Shown: positions 53,093-62,527, numbered from the stretch's first letter. The stretch is 64,000 bases of DNA from Roseicyclus sp. (GCA_018401965.1 JAGYJU010000009.1:248001-312000); one strand, 5' to 3'. Numbers and translations: made by a program. Notes: a model not told the origin generated them from the sequence alone.

Positions 53093-55533
53093 ATCCGCAC
53101 CCTTTCCGATTTGGGGTCATAAAACGGCGCAAGGCTTGCCTTGGCCGCATGCCGAACCCCGGCGATTTCAAGTTGATAGGTCGAGCCAAGCACATCCGCG
53201 GCGCTTTCGCCCAAGCAAGGCACATAGCCCAGCCCGATCGCCCCCCCGAGCGCGTGGCCGTAATTGCCCGAGGTCACGATCGACACGATCTTGCCGTCGC
53301 GCAGGATTGCCTCGTTGTGAAACAGCATCGGCGCGGGATCGATCAGCTGAAATTGCAGCAGGCGCCGCGACAGCCCGGTGTCGCGCTTGCGCAGCACCGC
53401 CTCGCGTCCGATGAATGCGGGCTTGTCCAACGCCACCGCAAAGCCAAGACCGGCCTCCAGCACATGGTCCTCGTCGGTGATGTCATGGCCGAAATGGCGA
53501 TAGGCCTTTTCGATCCGGCAACTGTCCAGCGCGTGCAGGCCGCAAAGTTTCAGCCCGAACTGCGCCCCGGCCTCGACCAGGGTTTCGAAGACATGGGCGG
53601 CCATGTCGGATGAGACGTAAAGCTCCCAGCCCAGTTCACCGACATAGGAAATCCGGTGCGCGCGGGCCAGGCCAAGCCCGATCTCGATCTCGCGCGCGGT
53701 GCCGAAAGGGAACCCGGCGTTCGACAGGTCATCGGGGCTGACCGCCTGCAACAGGTCGCGCGCGCGCGGGCCCATCACGCAAAACACCGCCTCGGCGGCG
53801 GTCATGTCGGTGATGGTCACGCCATGATCGCCTTGATGGGCGCGCAGCCAGGCCAGATCGCGCCGCAGCGTCGCGCCGGGCACCACCAACAAAAACGCGT
53901 CATCCGCCAGCCGCGTCACCGTCAGATCGCTTTCGATGCCGCCCTTGGGGTTCAGCATCTGGGTGTAGACGATCCGCCCCGGGGCCACGTCGACCTGGTT
54001 GGCGCAGAGGTGGTCGAGAAAGGCGCAAGCGCCCCGCCCCTCGACCCGGATCTTGCCAAAGGAGGTCATGTCGAACAGGCCCACGCCCCTGCGCACCGCC
54101 ATGTGTTCCGCCCGCTGGTTGTCGAACCAGTTCTGGCGGTGCCAGTCATAGCGGTATTCGCGCGCCTGACCGGGCAGGGCGAACCAGTTTGCCCGTTCCC
54201 AGCCCGCAACCTCGCCAAACACCGCGCCCGCCTGTTTCAGGTGTTCGTGCACCGGCGAACGCCGCACACCGCGCGCGGTTTCCACCTGCCGGTAGGGCCA
54301 GTGATCGGCATATAAAAGCCCAAGCGTTTCCGTCACCCGCTCGCGCAGGTAGCGGCGGTTGCGCTGAAACGGCTGGGCGCGGCGAATGTCGACTTCCCAC
54401 AGGTCAAAGGGGGGCTCGCCCTCGACGATCCAATGCGCCAGCGCCATGCCCGCCCCGCCCGATGACACGATGCCGATGGAATTATACCCCGCCGCCACCC
54501 AGTAACCGCCCAGTTCCGGCGCCTCGCCCAGGTAATAGCGGTCGTCGGGGGTGAAGCTTTCGGGGCCGTTGAAAAAGGTGTGGATGCCCGCGGTCTGGAA
54601 CAGCGGCATCCGTTCGGTGGCCTTTTCCAGGATCGGCGCGAAATGGTCGAAATCTTCGGGCAGGGCGTCGAAACAGAAATCCTCGGGGATGCCCGCCATG
54701 CCCCAGGGTTTGGCCCGGGGTTCAAACGCCCCCAGCATCATCTTGCCCGCGTCCGATTTGTAATAGGCGCATTCGTCGGGCACGCGCAGAACCGGCAGAT
54801 GCCCCAACCCCTCGATCGGTTCGGTGACAAGGTAGAAATGTTCGCAGGCATGCAGCGGCAGGCTGACGCCCGATTGCGCCGCCAGGTCGCGGCCCCACAT
54901 GCCGCCGCAATTGATCACCACATCGGCGGCGATATGGCCCTGTTCGGTGCCGTTGTCCCAATCCACGCCGGTGACGCGCGCGCCATCATCGGTGACGCGC
55001 GTGACCTTGACGCCCTCGAGGATCTGCGCGCCGCGCATCCGCGCGCCCTTGGCCAGCGCCATGGCGATATTGGCCGGGTCACATTGCCCGTCGCCCGGCA
55101 GGTGCACCGCGCAGGTCACATCGTCGAGCGTGACATGCGGGTACATCGCGCGGACCTCGGCGGTCGTGATCTCCTGCACCTCGACGCCAAAGGCGCGCGC
55201 CAGTGTCGCCTGGCGCAGCAATTCCTGCCGCCGGTCGGCAGTCAACCCGACAGAGATGGAGCCGACCTGGCGCATCCCCGTCGCGATGCCGGTTTCCTCT
55301 TCCAGCCGCAGGTAAAGATCGGCGGAATATTTCGCCAGCCGGGTCATGTTCTGGCTGCCGCGCAACTGGCCCACCAGGCCTGCCGCATGCCATGTCGTGC
55401 CACAGGTCAGCTGTTTGCGTTCCAGAAGGACGATGTCGGTCCAGCCCAGTTTCGCCAGGTGATAGGCGACCGAACAGCCGGAAACGCCGCCGCCGATGAT
55501 GACCGCACGGGCGTTGGGGGGTGGGTTTGCCAT
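53089..55533 (-). CDS. FAD-dependent dehydrogenase/aminomethyltransferase fusion A (sarcosine/dimethylglycine type)
   Basis: An 814-residue fusion of an N-terminal DAO-type FAD oxidoreductase (IIGGGVSGCS, GTTWHAAGL with the FAD-linking His candidate H49) and a C-terminal glycine-cleavage T-like domain (from about 430, with GLFDMTSFGKIRVEG, ISYVGELGWELYV, LCGLHALDSCRIEKAYR). Such proteins oxidise an N-methyl group and pass the carbon to tetrahydrofolate as 5,10-methylene-THF. It shares a 4-base overlap with MttB 2. The substrate may be dimethylglycine, sarcosine or another N-methyl amine. It is a paralogue of the next gene. Confidence 0.93.
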   Translation of the reverse strand: MANPPPNARAVIIGGGVSGCSVAYHLAKLGWTDIVLLERKQLTCGTTWHAAGLVGQLRGSQNMTRLAKYSADLYLRLEEETGIATGMRQVGSISVGLTADRRQELLRQATLARAFGVEVQEITTAEVRAMYPHVTLDDVTCAVHLPGDGQCDPANIAMALAKGARMRGAQILEGVKVTRVTDDGARVTGVDWDNGTEQGHIAADVVINCGGMWGRDLAAQSGVSLPLHACEHFYLVTEPIEGLGHLPVLRVPDECAYYKSDAGKMMLGAFEPRAKPWGMAGIPEDFCFDALPEDFDHFAPILEKATERMPLFQTAGIHTFFNGPESFTPDDRYYLGEAPELGGYWVAAGYNSIGIVSSGGAGMALAHWIVEGEPPFDLWEVDIRRAQPFQRNRRYLRERVTETLGLLYADHWPYRQVETARGVRRSPVHEHLKQAGAVFGEVAGWERANWFALPGQAREYRYDWHRQNWFDNQRAEHMAVRRGVGLFDMTSFGKIRVEGRGACAFLDHLCANQVDVAPGRIVYTQMLNPKGGIESDLTVTRLADDAFLLVVPGATLRRDLAWLRAHQGDHGVTITDMTAAEAVFCVMGPRARDLLQAVSPDDLSNAGFPFGTAREIEIGLGLARAHRISYVGELGWELYVSSDMAAHVFETLVEAGAQFGLKLCGLHALDSCRIEKAYRHFGHDITDEDHVLEAGLGFAVALDKPAFIGREAVLRKRDTGLSRRLLQFQLIDPAPMLFHNEAILRDGKIVSIVTSGNYGHALGGAIGLGYVPCLGESAADVLGSTYQLEIAGVRHAAKASLAPFYDPKSERVRM

Positions 55534-55536
55534 GGA

Positions 55537-57984
55537 TCAGGCCCTCAACCGGTCGTTGTTCGGATCCCAAAGCGGGCCATCGGGCTGCACCACCGCGCGG
55601 CGGCGTTCGCCGAAGATATCCACCTCGATCTGTGTGCCAGGCACGGCCAGGTCGGCGCGCAGCATCCCCAGCGCCACGGAGGCGCCAACCCGGTAGCCCC
55701 AGGCGCCCGAGGTGGTTTCGCCCACCACCGCGCCATCTTGCCAAAGCGTCGACATGTAGGGGGCATCGGCCGCGCCTGCATCCACCGTCAGGGCGACAAA
55801 GCGTTTGGCCACGCCCGCCTGTTTTTCGGCCAGAAGTGCCGCCTTGCCCGGGAAATCCTGCGGCTTGTCAAAGCGGATGAACCTGTCCAGCCCGCCTTGC
55901 AGCAGCGTGTAATCGGTCGACAGATCGCCCTTCCAGGCGCGATAGCCCTTTTCGATCCGCAGGCTGTTCAGCGCGAACATGCCAAAGGGTTTCGCGCCAT
56001 GCAGCAAGGCGGCCTCGTAGATCGCGGGGATGTAGCGGTTTTCGGCATGGATTTCCCACCCCAGTTCCCCCGCGAAAGACACCCGCGCCAGGTGACAGGG
56101 GCGCCCGGCGACATTGGCCGCCTGGTGGCTGAGCCAGGGCAGGTGCAGATCGGCCTCGGTACGCATCGTCTGCAACAATGCGCGCGCCTGTGGCCCGGTG
56201 ACGATCAGCGTCGACATCTCGCGCGTGCGGTCGGCAAGATGCAGACCCGGCGCAAGATCGCGCGCCAGCCAATCGTAATCATGCCATTGCGCCACGGCCG
56301 CCGTGATCAGCGTGTAATCATCGGGGCCGTTGCAGGCCACCGACATCTCGGTCACGATCCGGCCACGCATGTCGGGGAAATAGGCAAGGCTGAGGCGGCC
56401 GGGTTTCGGCAAACCGCCCGCGATCTTGCCCAAAAGCCAGTCGCCCGCGCCATCGCCCGTCAGGTGAAAGCGGGAAAACCCCGGCAAATCCAGAATGCCG
56501 ACATGGTCGCGCACGGTTTCGCATTCGGCGCGGATGCGCGGCTCCCACGGTCCGGCGCGGTTCCAGGTCTGGGTGGCTGCCTCCGACAGGTCATCGCCGG
56601 GGGCGGCGAACCAATTGGCCCGTTCCCATCCGGCATAGGCCCCCATCTGCCCGCCCTGGCCCTTGACCCGCAGATGCACCGGCGAAATCTTGCGGTCCGG
56701 CGCGGCGGGCCAGCGATGCCAGGGGAAATGCATCGCGTATTCGTGGCCATAGACCTCCATCCCCTTGGCGATGCAGTAATCGGGGTCGGTGAAATCGGTG
56801 AAGCGGCGCGGGTCGCACGACCACATGTCCCAGTCTGGCGCGCCTTGGGTGATCCATTCGGCCAGCACCTTGCCCGCGCCGCCGCCCTGCGCGATGCCGA
56901 AGGTGAAGACGCAAGCCTCATAGGCATTGGGCACGCCGGGCATCGGCCCGATCAACGGGTTGCCGTCGGGGGTATAGGGGATGGGTCCGTTGATGACGCG
57001 CGACAGCCCGGCCTCGGCCAGCACCGGCACCCGTTCCATCGCATCCTCGATCTGCACCGACAGCCGGTCGAGATCGTCGGGGTAGAGCTGAAAGCTGAAA
57101 TCATCCGGCATCGGGTCGCCCGCATCCGTCCAATGCGCGCGGCAGGGCCGTTCGTAAGGGCCAAGGTTGAAGCCGTTCTTTTCCTGCCGCAGGTAGTAGG
57201 ACACGTCGACATCGCGCAACAGCGGCAGCTTGTGACCGGCCTGTGCCGCCCAGTCGCGCACGGCGGGCACTTCTTCGAAGATCATGTATTGATGGCTCAT
57301 CACCATCATCGGCACGCTGCGCCCGCCATAGGGCTTGAACCAGTCACCGACGCGCTGGGCGTAATAGCCGGCGGCATTGACCACGATGTCACAGCGGATA
57401 TCGCCCTGATCGGTCTGCACGATCCAATCGCCGCCATCGCGGCTGACGCCGGTGGCGGGGCAGAAGCGGATGATCTTGGCCCCCAGGTCGCGCGCGCCCT
57501 TGGCAAGGGCCTGGGTCACCTGCGCCGGGTCGATATCGCCATCGGCGGGATCATACAGCGCGCCTTTCAGGTCATGGGTTTCGATGAACGGGTATTTTTC
57601 CTTGATCTGATCGGGCAACAGGATTTGCAGGTTCATCCCCTGCGACAGGCCCATGCCGCGCGCGCGGGCGAATTCCTGCATCCGTTCGTCGGAATGGGCC
57701 AGCCGGATCGAACCGGTGACATGGTAGTTCAGCGGGTAATCCACCGCCTCGCCCAAGCCGCGGTAAAGTTCCGTCGAATAGCGTTGCATGTTCATGATCG
57801 ACCAGGATGTCGAAAAGGTCGGAACATTGCCCGCCGCATGCCAGGTGGAGCCCGCGGTCAGTTCGTTCTTTTCCAGCAGAACGCACTCCTGCCATCCCGC
57901 GCGCGCCAGGTGATAAAGCGCCGAAACCCCGACGACGCCGCCCCCGATGATCACCACGCGTGCCTTGTTCGGCAGGTCTGCCAC
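55537..57984 (-). CDS. FAD-dependent dehydrogenase/aminomethyltransferase fusion B
   Basis: An 815-residue protein with the same plan as fusion A: IIGGGVVGVS, GSTWHAAGNVPTF with the His at 49, then FAO_M-type and GCV_T-like domains (VGILDLPGFSRFHLTGDG, SFAGELGWEIHAENRY, MFALNSLRIEKGYRAW). It is three bases upstream of fusion A on the same strand, so they are co-transcribed. Two paralogues in tandem suggest two successive demethylations or two related substrates. The GTG at 57984 has AGGGGGA seven bases upstream; a TTG at 58041 is the only longer option. The divergent LysR gene starts about 106 bases away. Confidence 0.92.
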   Translation of the reverse strand: MADLPNKARVVIIGGGVVGVSALYHLARAGWQECVLLEKNELTAGSTWHAAGNVPTFSTSWSIMNMQRYSTELYRGLGEAVDYPLNYHVTGSIRLAHSDERMQEFARARGMGLSQGMNLQILLPDQIKEKYPFIETHDLKGALYDPADGDIDPAQVTQALAKGARDLGAKIIRFCPATGVSRDGGDWIVQTDQGDIRCDIVVNAAGYYAQRVGDWFKPYGGRSVPMMVMSHQYMIFEEVPAVRDWAAQAGHKLPLLRDVDVSYYLRQEKNGFNLGPYERPCRAHWTDAGDPMPDDFSFQLYPDDLDRLSVQIEDAMERVPVLAEAGLSRVINGPIPYTPDGNPLIGPMPGVPNAYEACVFTFGIAQGGGAGKVLAEWITQGAPDWDMWSCDPRRFTDFTDPDYCIAKGMEVYGHEYAMHFPWHRWPAAPDRKISPVHLRVKGQGGQMGAYAGWERANWFAAPGDDLSEAATQTWNRAGPWEPRIRAECETVRDHVGILDLPGFSRFHLTGDGAGDWLLGKIAGGLPKPGRLSLAYFPDMRGRIVTEMSVACNGPDDYTLITAAVAQWHDYDWLARDLAPGLHLADRTREMSTLIVTGPQARALLQTMRTEADLHLPWLSHQAANVAGRPCHLARVSFAGELGWEIHAENRYIPAIYEAALLHGAKPFGMFALNSLRIEKGYRAWKGDLSTDYTLLQGGLDRFIRFDKPQDFPGKAALLAEKQAGVAKRFVALTVDAGAADAPYMSTLWQDGAVVGETTSGAWGYRVGASVALGMLRADLAVPGTQIEVDIFGERRRAVVQPDGPLWDPNNDRLRA

Positions 57985-58090
57985 GGCCCATTCCCCCTGT
58001 TTGTCAGGTACAAGTATTCGCCGCCCCAGATCAGAGTTCAATTCGGTCGCTGCATATGTTTTGATCGGCGCAACCGATTAGGGGGACGCC

Positions 58091-58948
58091 ATGACCATCG
58101 ACCAGTTGGAGACCTTTCTGGACCTGTGCGAAACTCGCAGCTTCAACCGCACCGCGACGCGGCTGGGGGTGACGCAATCCACCGTGTCGGGCCGGATCAA
58201 CGCGTTGGAACAGGCGCTTGGCTGCAGGCTTCTGGATCGCAGCCGCGCCGGTACGGACCTGACCACCGAAGGTTTGCGCTTTGAACCCCATGCCCGAAGC
58301 CTGCGGCGCGGCTGGATGGCGGCGCGCCAATCGGTGCAGGGCACCGGCAGCGCCGCGATGACCATGCGGGTGGGCATCCAGCATGATCTGCTGGGTGACC
58401 GGGTGGCGGCCTGGGTCGCGGCCTTGCAGGGCGCGCTGCCGGGAACCGCCTTGTATGTCGAGGCGGATTATTCCGCGCAGATGTGCGCCGACGTTATGGC
58501 GGGCGCGCTGGACGTGGCCATTCACTACACGCCCAAACCGCACCCCGACCTGCATTTCGAAACCCTCGGCACGGTCAGTTATGTCATGGTCTCGACCGAG
58601 GCCACGACCCTGGCGGGCGTGCGGGCCGACAGCTACATCCTGGCCAATTACGCCCCGGCCTTTTCCACCACCCATGCCGAACGCCTGCCCGCGCTGTCGG
58701 TGGGCGCGGTGTCCAGCGGGCAGAACGCGGTGATCCTGCGGCTCTTGACCGGCCTGGGCGGCACGACCTACGTGCTGCGCCAATCCGCGCTGGACCTGGA
58801 AGCGACAGGCGCCGCGCGCCGGGTGGTGGACGCGCCCGCCATCGATCAACCCGTTTACGGCGCGGTGCATATGCGCAACCGCCACAGGGGCGCATACCGG
58901 CGGGTCCTGACCCTGATGTGCAGCCACCTGGGCGGGCATTCTGCATAG
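58091..58948 (+). CDS. LysR-family transcriptional regulator
   Basis: A 285-residue protein with an N-terminal HTH (LETFLDLCETRSFNRTATRL, VTQSTVSGRI) and a LysR substrate-binding domain. It is divergent from the demethylation genes with a short shared promoter region, the classic layout for a LysR controlling its neighbour. The inducer is probably the amine substrate or a product such as sarcosine; inference only. The TAXI-TRAP operon downstream starts 99 bases later and could be under the same control. Confidence 0.93.
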   Translation: MTIDQLETFLDLCETRSFNRTATRLGVTQSTVSGRINALEQALGCRLLDRSRAGTDLTTEGLRFEPHARSLRRGWMAARQSVQGTGSAAMTMRVGIQHDLLGDRVAAWVAALQGALPGTALYVEADYSAQMCADVMAGALDVAIHYTPKPHPDLHFETLGTVSYVMVSTEATTLAGVRADSYILANYAPAFSTTHAERLPALSVGAVSSGQNAVILRLLTGLGGTTYVLRQSALDLEATGAARRVVDAPAIDQPVYGAVHMRNRHRGAYRRVLTLMCSHLGGHSA

Positions 58949-59047
58949 TGTACTCGTGCAATGATTGTGCTGCCCAACAAAGGGTTGGCGCGCGGCGGCT
59001 AAGGCTTTAGAACACCCGACACAACACACCTTAAGGGAGGTAAAACC

Positions 59048-60010
59048 ATGTCATTCTTCAAGGCACTCGCGGCCAGCACCCTTGTGGCGATTGCAGCGCC
59101 CGCGGTTGCGCAAACCCAATTGTCCATCGCCACCGGCGGCACCGGCGGGGTTTACTACCCGATGGGCGGCGGCCTGGCCGAAATCATCAACAACAATGTC
59201 GAGGGCTATTCCGCCACCGCCGAAGTCACCGGCGCCTCGGTCGAGAACATGGGCCTCATCGCCACCGGTGATGCAGACCTGGCCATCGCGCTGGCCGATA
59301 CGGTCGCGCAGGCCTATGCCGGCACCGGCCGGTTCGAAGGCCAGCAGCTGCCGATGGTCCGTGGCCTGGCGTCGATGTATGCCAACATGGTCCAGATCGT
59401 CGCGCTGGAAGGGTCGGGCATCACCACTTTGTCCGATCTGGTCGGCAAGCGCGTGTCGATCGGCGCGCCCGGTTCGGGCACCGAAGTCAACGCCGCCGCC
59501 ATTCTCGAGGCCAATGGCATCAGCTATGATGACATCGAGGAGCAGCGCCTGAACTTCAACGAAACCGCCGATGCGCTGGCCAACGGCGATATCGATGCGG
59601 GATTCTGGTCGGTGGGCGCGCCCACCTCGTCGATCCTGAACCTTGCCACCACCAACAGCATCGTGATGATCGAACTGTCGCAGGCCGAACTGGCCGCGGC
59701 GCAGGCTGCGGACGCGACCTTTGCCATCACCTCGCTGGCGGGTGGCACCTATACCGGCGTCGATGCCGATGTCGCCGTTCTGGGCATTCCCAACGTTCTG
59801 GTCGTGTCCTCGGACATGTCCGACGATCTGGCCTACAACCTGACCCGCGCGATGTTCGAGAACATCGCCGATCTTCAGGCGGTGCACCCGGCGGCGAATG
59901 AGACCACGGTCGAGTTCACGCTGACCGCGACCCCGGTGCCGCTGCACCCCGGTGCGATCCGCTACTACGAGGAAATCGGCGCAACGATCCCTGACGCGCT
60001 GCGCCAGTGA
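59048..60010 (+). CDS. TAXI-family TRAP transporter solute receptor
   Basis: A 320-residue periplasmic receptor. Signal peptide 1-21 (ending AVA), then LSIATGGTGGVYYPMGGGLAEI (the TAXI signature GTGGVYYP), GDADLAIALADTVAQAY and IGAPGSGTEVNAAAIL. TAXI receptors bind small organic anions, for example dicarboxylates or glutamate. GGGAGG precedes the ATG. It is followed with overlap by a DUF1850 gene and the fused permease, the standard three-gene order. Confidence 0.94.
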   Translation: MSFFKALAASTLVAIAAPAVAQTQLSIATGGTGGVYYPMGGGLAEIINNNVEGYSATAEVTGASVENMGLIATGDADLAIALADTVAQAYAGTGRFEGQQLPMVRGLASMYANMVQIVALEGSGITTLSDLVGKRVSIGAPGSGTEVNAAAILEANGISYDDIEEQRLNFNETADALANGDIDAGFWSVGAPTSSILNLATTNSIVMIELSQAELAAAQAADATFAITSLAGGTYTGVDADVAVLGIPNVLVVSSDMSDDLAYNLTRAMFENIADLQAVHPAANETTVEFTLTATPVPLHPGAIRYYEEIGATIPDALRQ

Positions 60011-60483
60011 CGACATCGATCGGAGGGGGGCTTTGTGCCCTCCTCCTCCTCTCGCTGTTGCCCGCCACGATGGCCCATGCGGCCGACCTGGTGGCCACGC
60101 GGGAAGACGGAACCGAAATCGCGCGCCTGCCCATACCTGAGGGCGGCGAATGGTGCGTCTTGTGGCGTCATTCCGTGCAGGGCTTCGATGTGTTCGACTG
60201 CTACGAAAACCTTGGTGGCCACATGGTCCTGATGCGCAGTCACCAGCCCGATTTCGCCGCTGGCCTGGGTCATATTCCCGGACGTGGCCGACAGGTGTCG
60301 GACGGGCAGGGCGGCTATTTCATTCTTGATATCAACGAACCCGTGCCCGGCGATGCCTATGTGCTGCGCCCCGGAAGCCTTGCGGTCGACCACCGGTTGC
60401 AGGTCGGCGACACCATCGTGTCGCTGTCCGCCGTGGCGGCCCGCCAGCGGGTGCGCATCGCCCTGACAGGAGATGACAGATAA
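60007..60483 (+). CDS. DUF1850 exported protein of the TAXI-TRAP operon
   Basis: A 158-residue protein with a signal peptide (to about residue 25) and the DUF1850 landmarks WRHSVQGFDVFDCYE, FAAGLGHIPGRG and DINEPVPGD. Always associated with TAXI-TRAP genes in this group, its role is unknown, perhaps an assembly or accessory subunit. The GTG start overlaps the receptor stop (GTGA). Its TAA overlaps an ATG at 60483 which probably is the true permease start. Confidence 0.88.
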   Translation: MTTSIGGGLCALLLLSLLPATMAHAADLVATREDGTEIARLPIPEGGEWCVLWRHSVQGFDVFDCYENLGGHMVLMRSHQPDFAAGLGHIPGRGRQVSDGQGGYFILDINEPVPGDAYVLRPGSLAVDHRLQVGDTIVSLSAVAARQRVRIALTGDDR

Positions 60484-60498
60484 TGGTCACCGATACCG

Positions 60499-62469
60499 AT
60501 GTCCGCCCCTACGAGGCCGCCGCAGCCCTGGATCGTGCTGCGCGCCATCGCCATCATCGGCATCACGCTGTCGCTGTTTCAGCTCTACGCCGCCGGCGTC
60601 CAGCCGCTCGGGCTGTTCTATCAACGACCCATTCACCTTGGCTTCATCCTTGTCCTGTGTTTCCTGATCTACCCGGTCTTTGGCCGCCACCGCCCGCGCG
60701 GGGCTTTGGGCTGGGCCATCGACAGCGTGCTGATCGCGGCAAGCGTCGTGGTCGGCGCCTGGGTGCCGGTCAATATCGACATCATCGCCAACCAGGTGTT
60801 CCCGCGCGACATCGACGTGTGGATGGGCATCCTGACCATGGTCGTCGTGCTGGAAGGCGCGCGGCGTGCGGTGGGCCTTGGCATGACCATCATCGGCGCC
60901 TTCTTCATCGCCTATGCCTTTGCGGGCAACCGGGGGGAATTGCCCTTCCTGGCCGACTGGATGCCCGGCATCATGAACCACCGGGGCTATTCGCTGGACC
61001 GGCTTGCCAGCCAGATGACGCTTGGGGCCGAAGGCATCTACGGCATCCCGCTTGGGGTGGCCGCGACCTTCATCTTCGTCTTCGTGCTGTTCGGCGCCTT
61101 TCTGGAAGTCACCGGCGCGGGCAAGTTCTTCATCGATCTGGCCTATGCCGCCACCGGCAAGCAGCGCGGTGGCCCGGCCAAGGCGGCGGTGATCGCCAGC
61201 GCCGGCATGGGGTCGATTTCCGGCAGCGCCATCGCCAATGTCGTCACCACCGGTGCCTTCACCATCCCCTTGATGAAGAAACTGGGCTACCGCCCCGCCC
61301 AAGCCGGCGGCATCGAGGCCGCAGCCAGCACCGGTGGCCAGATCATGCCGCCCCTGATGGGCGCGGGCGCGTTCCTGATGTCGGAATTCACGCGGGTGCC
61401 CTATGTCGATATCGTTCTGGTGTCGATCTTTCCCGCGATCCTGTATTTCGGCGCGGTCTACCTCTTGGTGCATATCGCCGCCGTGAAACAGGGCATGACC
61501 GGGCTGTCCGCCGAGGAATTGCCCAGCGTGCGCAAGGTGCTGGCCGATGGCTGGCATTTCCTGTTGCCGCTGGTGGCCTTGGTGGCGCTGTTGGTCGCGG
61601 GCTATTCCCCGATGCGGGTGGGGTTCTATGCCATCGCCTCGGTCATCGCCGCCGCCTCGGCGCGCGCGCTTTGGACCTATGCGGCCAATGGCCCGACGCT
61701 GGACGGCTTCGTCGCGCTCTGCCGTCGCGGCATCGCCATGATGCTCCAGGCGCTGGAACTTGGCGCGCGCAACGCGGTCGCGGTTTCGATGGCCTGCGCC
61801 GTGGCGGGGATCATCGTGGGGGTCGTGGGCCTGACCGGCCTGGGGCTGAAATTCTCGGCCATGATGATCGCGTTTTCGGGCGGCAACATCGTGCTGGCGC
61901 TGATCCTCGTGCTGATCGCCAGCCTGATCCTGGGCATGGGGCTGCCGGTGACAGCGGCCTATATCGTGCTGATCATCCTTGTCGGCCCCGCGCTGACGCA
62001 GGAATTCGGCATCCCGATCCTGATCGCGCACCTGGTGGTGTTCTGGTATTCCCAAGACAGCAACGTGACGCCACCCGTGGCCTTGGCCGGGTTCGCGGGC
62101 GCGGCCATCGCCGGGTCGAAACCGATGGAAACCAGTTTCCAGGCGTGGAAATACGCCAAGGGCCTGTACCTGATCCCGCTGTTCATGGTCTTCAACGAGG
62201 AAATCATCCTGGGCGGCCCCTTGCCGCTGGTGATCTGGAGCGGCGCAATCGCGATCATCGCGCTCGTGGCCTTTGCCGCCGCGCTGGAAGGGTTCTTGTG
62301 GCGGCCGATGCCGATCTGGGCGCGGGCGCTGTTGGTGCCGGGCGTGATCGCCGTGTTCTGGCCGGATCTGCGGGTCGAGATCGCGGGGGTTGCGCTGATC
62401 CTCGTGATCCTTGGCCTGAACTGGTGGGGCAGCCGGGGCGGCCAGGCCGCGGATGCACCCACGCGCTGA
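60499..62469 (+). CDS. Fused TRAP transporter permease (4TM+12TM, DctQM type)
   Basis: A 656-residue multi-spanning permease (about 16 helices) with GGPAKAAVIASAGMGSISGSA and ASTGGQIMPPLMGAGAFLMSE, typical of the fused small/large TRAP subunits of TAXI systems, which import substrate using the sodium or proton gradient. The ATG at 60499 lacks a ribosome site. An ATG at 60483, coupled to the DUF1850 stop and 10 bases after AGGAG, opens with MVTDTDVRPYEAAA, the expected N-terminus, but in another frame; one base fewer near 60510-60530 would join the two. So the N-terminus is probably altered by a frame change. Confidence 0.88.
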   Translation: MSAPTRPPQPWIVLRAIAIIGITLSLFQLYAAGVQPLGLFYQRPIHLGFILVLCFLIYPVFGRHRPRGALGWAIDSVLIAASVVVGAWVPVNIDIIANQVFPRDIDVWMGILTMVVVLEGARRAVGLGMTIIGAFFIAYAFAGNRGELPFLADWMPGIMNHRGYSLDRLASQMTLGAEGIYGIPLGVAATFIFVFVLFGAFLEVTGAGKFFIDLAYAATGKQRGGPAKAAVIASAGMGSISGSAIANVVTTGAFTIPLMKKLGYRPAQAGGIEAAASTGGQIMPPLMGAGAFLMSEFTRVPYVDIVLVSIFPAILYFGAVYLLVHIAAVKQGMTGLSAEELPSVRKVLADGWHFLLPLVALVALLVAGYSPMRVGFYAIASVIAAASARALWTYAANGPTLDGFVALCRRGIAMMLQALELGARNAVAVSMACAVAGIIVGVVGLTGLGLKFSAMMIAFSGGNIVLALILVLIASLILGMGLPVTAAYIVLIILVGPALTQEFGIPILIAHLVVFWYSQDSNVTPPVALAGFAGAAIAGSKPMETSFQAWKYAKGLYLIPLFMVFNEEIILGGPLPLVIWSGAIAIIALVAFAAALEGFLWRPMPIWARALLVPGVIAVFWPDLRVEIAGVALILVILGLNWWGSRGGQAADAPTR

Positions 62470-62498
62470 CCGGCCGGGATTGCCGATCTTTTGACATG

Positions 62499-62527
62499 TT
62501 CCGGGCCTGCTGCGACCAGGCCCGGAA
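62499..62527 (+). terminator. Hairpin after the TRAP operon
   Basis: An 11-bp perfect inverted repeat (TTCCGGGCCTG / CAGGCCCGGAA) with a 7-base loop, 30 bases after the permease stop. No T tract follows. Confidence 0.65.

Noticed and set aside
52900..58100. Glycine or other riboswitch in front of the demethylase genes
   Set aside because: The gap upstream of 57984 is only about 106 bases and shows no conserved aptamer motif.
54580..58284. Plus-strand open frame of 1234 codons opposite the two demethylase genes
   Set aside because: Antisense shadow with His/Arg/Gln-rich composition typical of reverse reading; the real genes on the minus strand have clear motifs.
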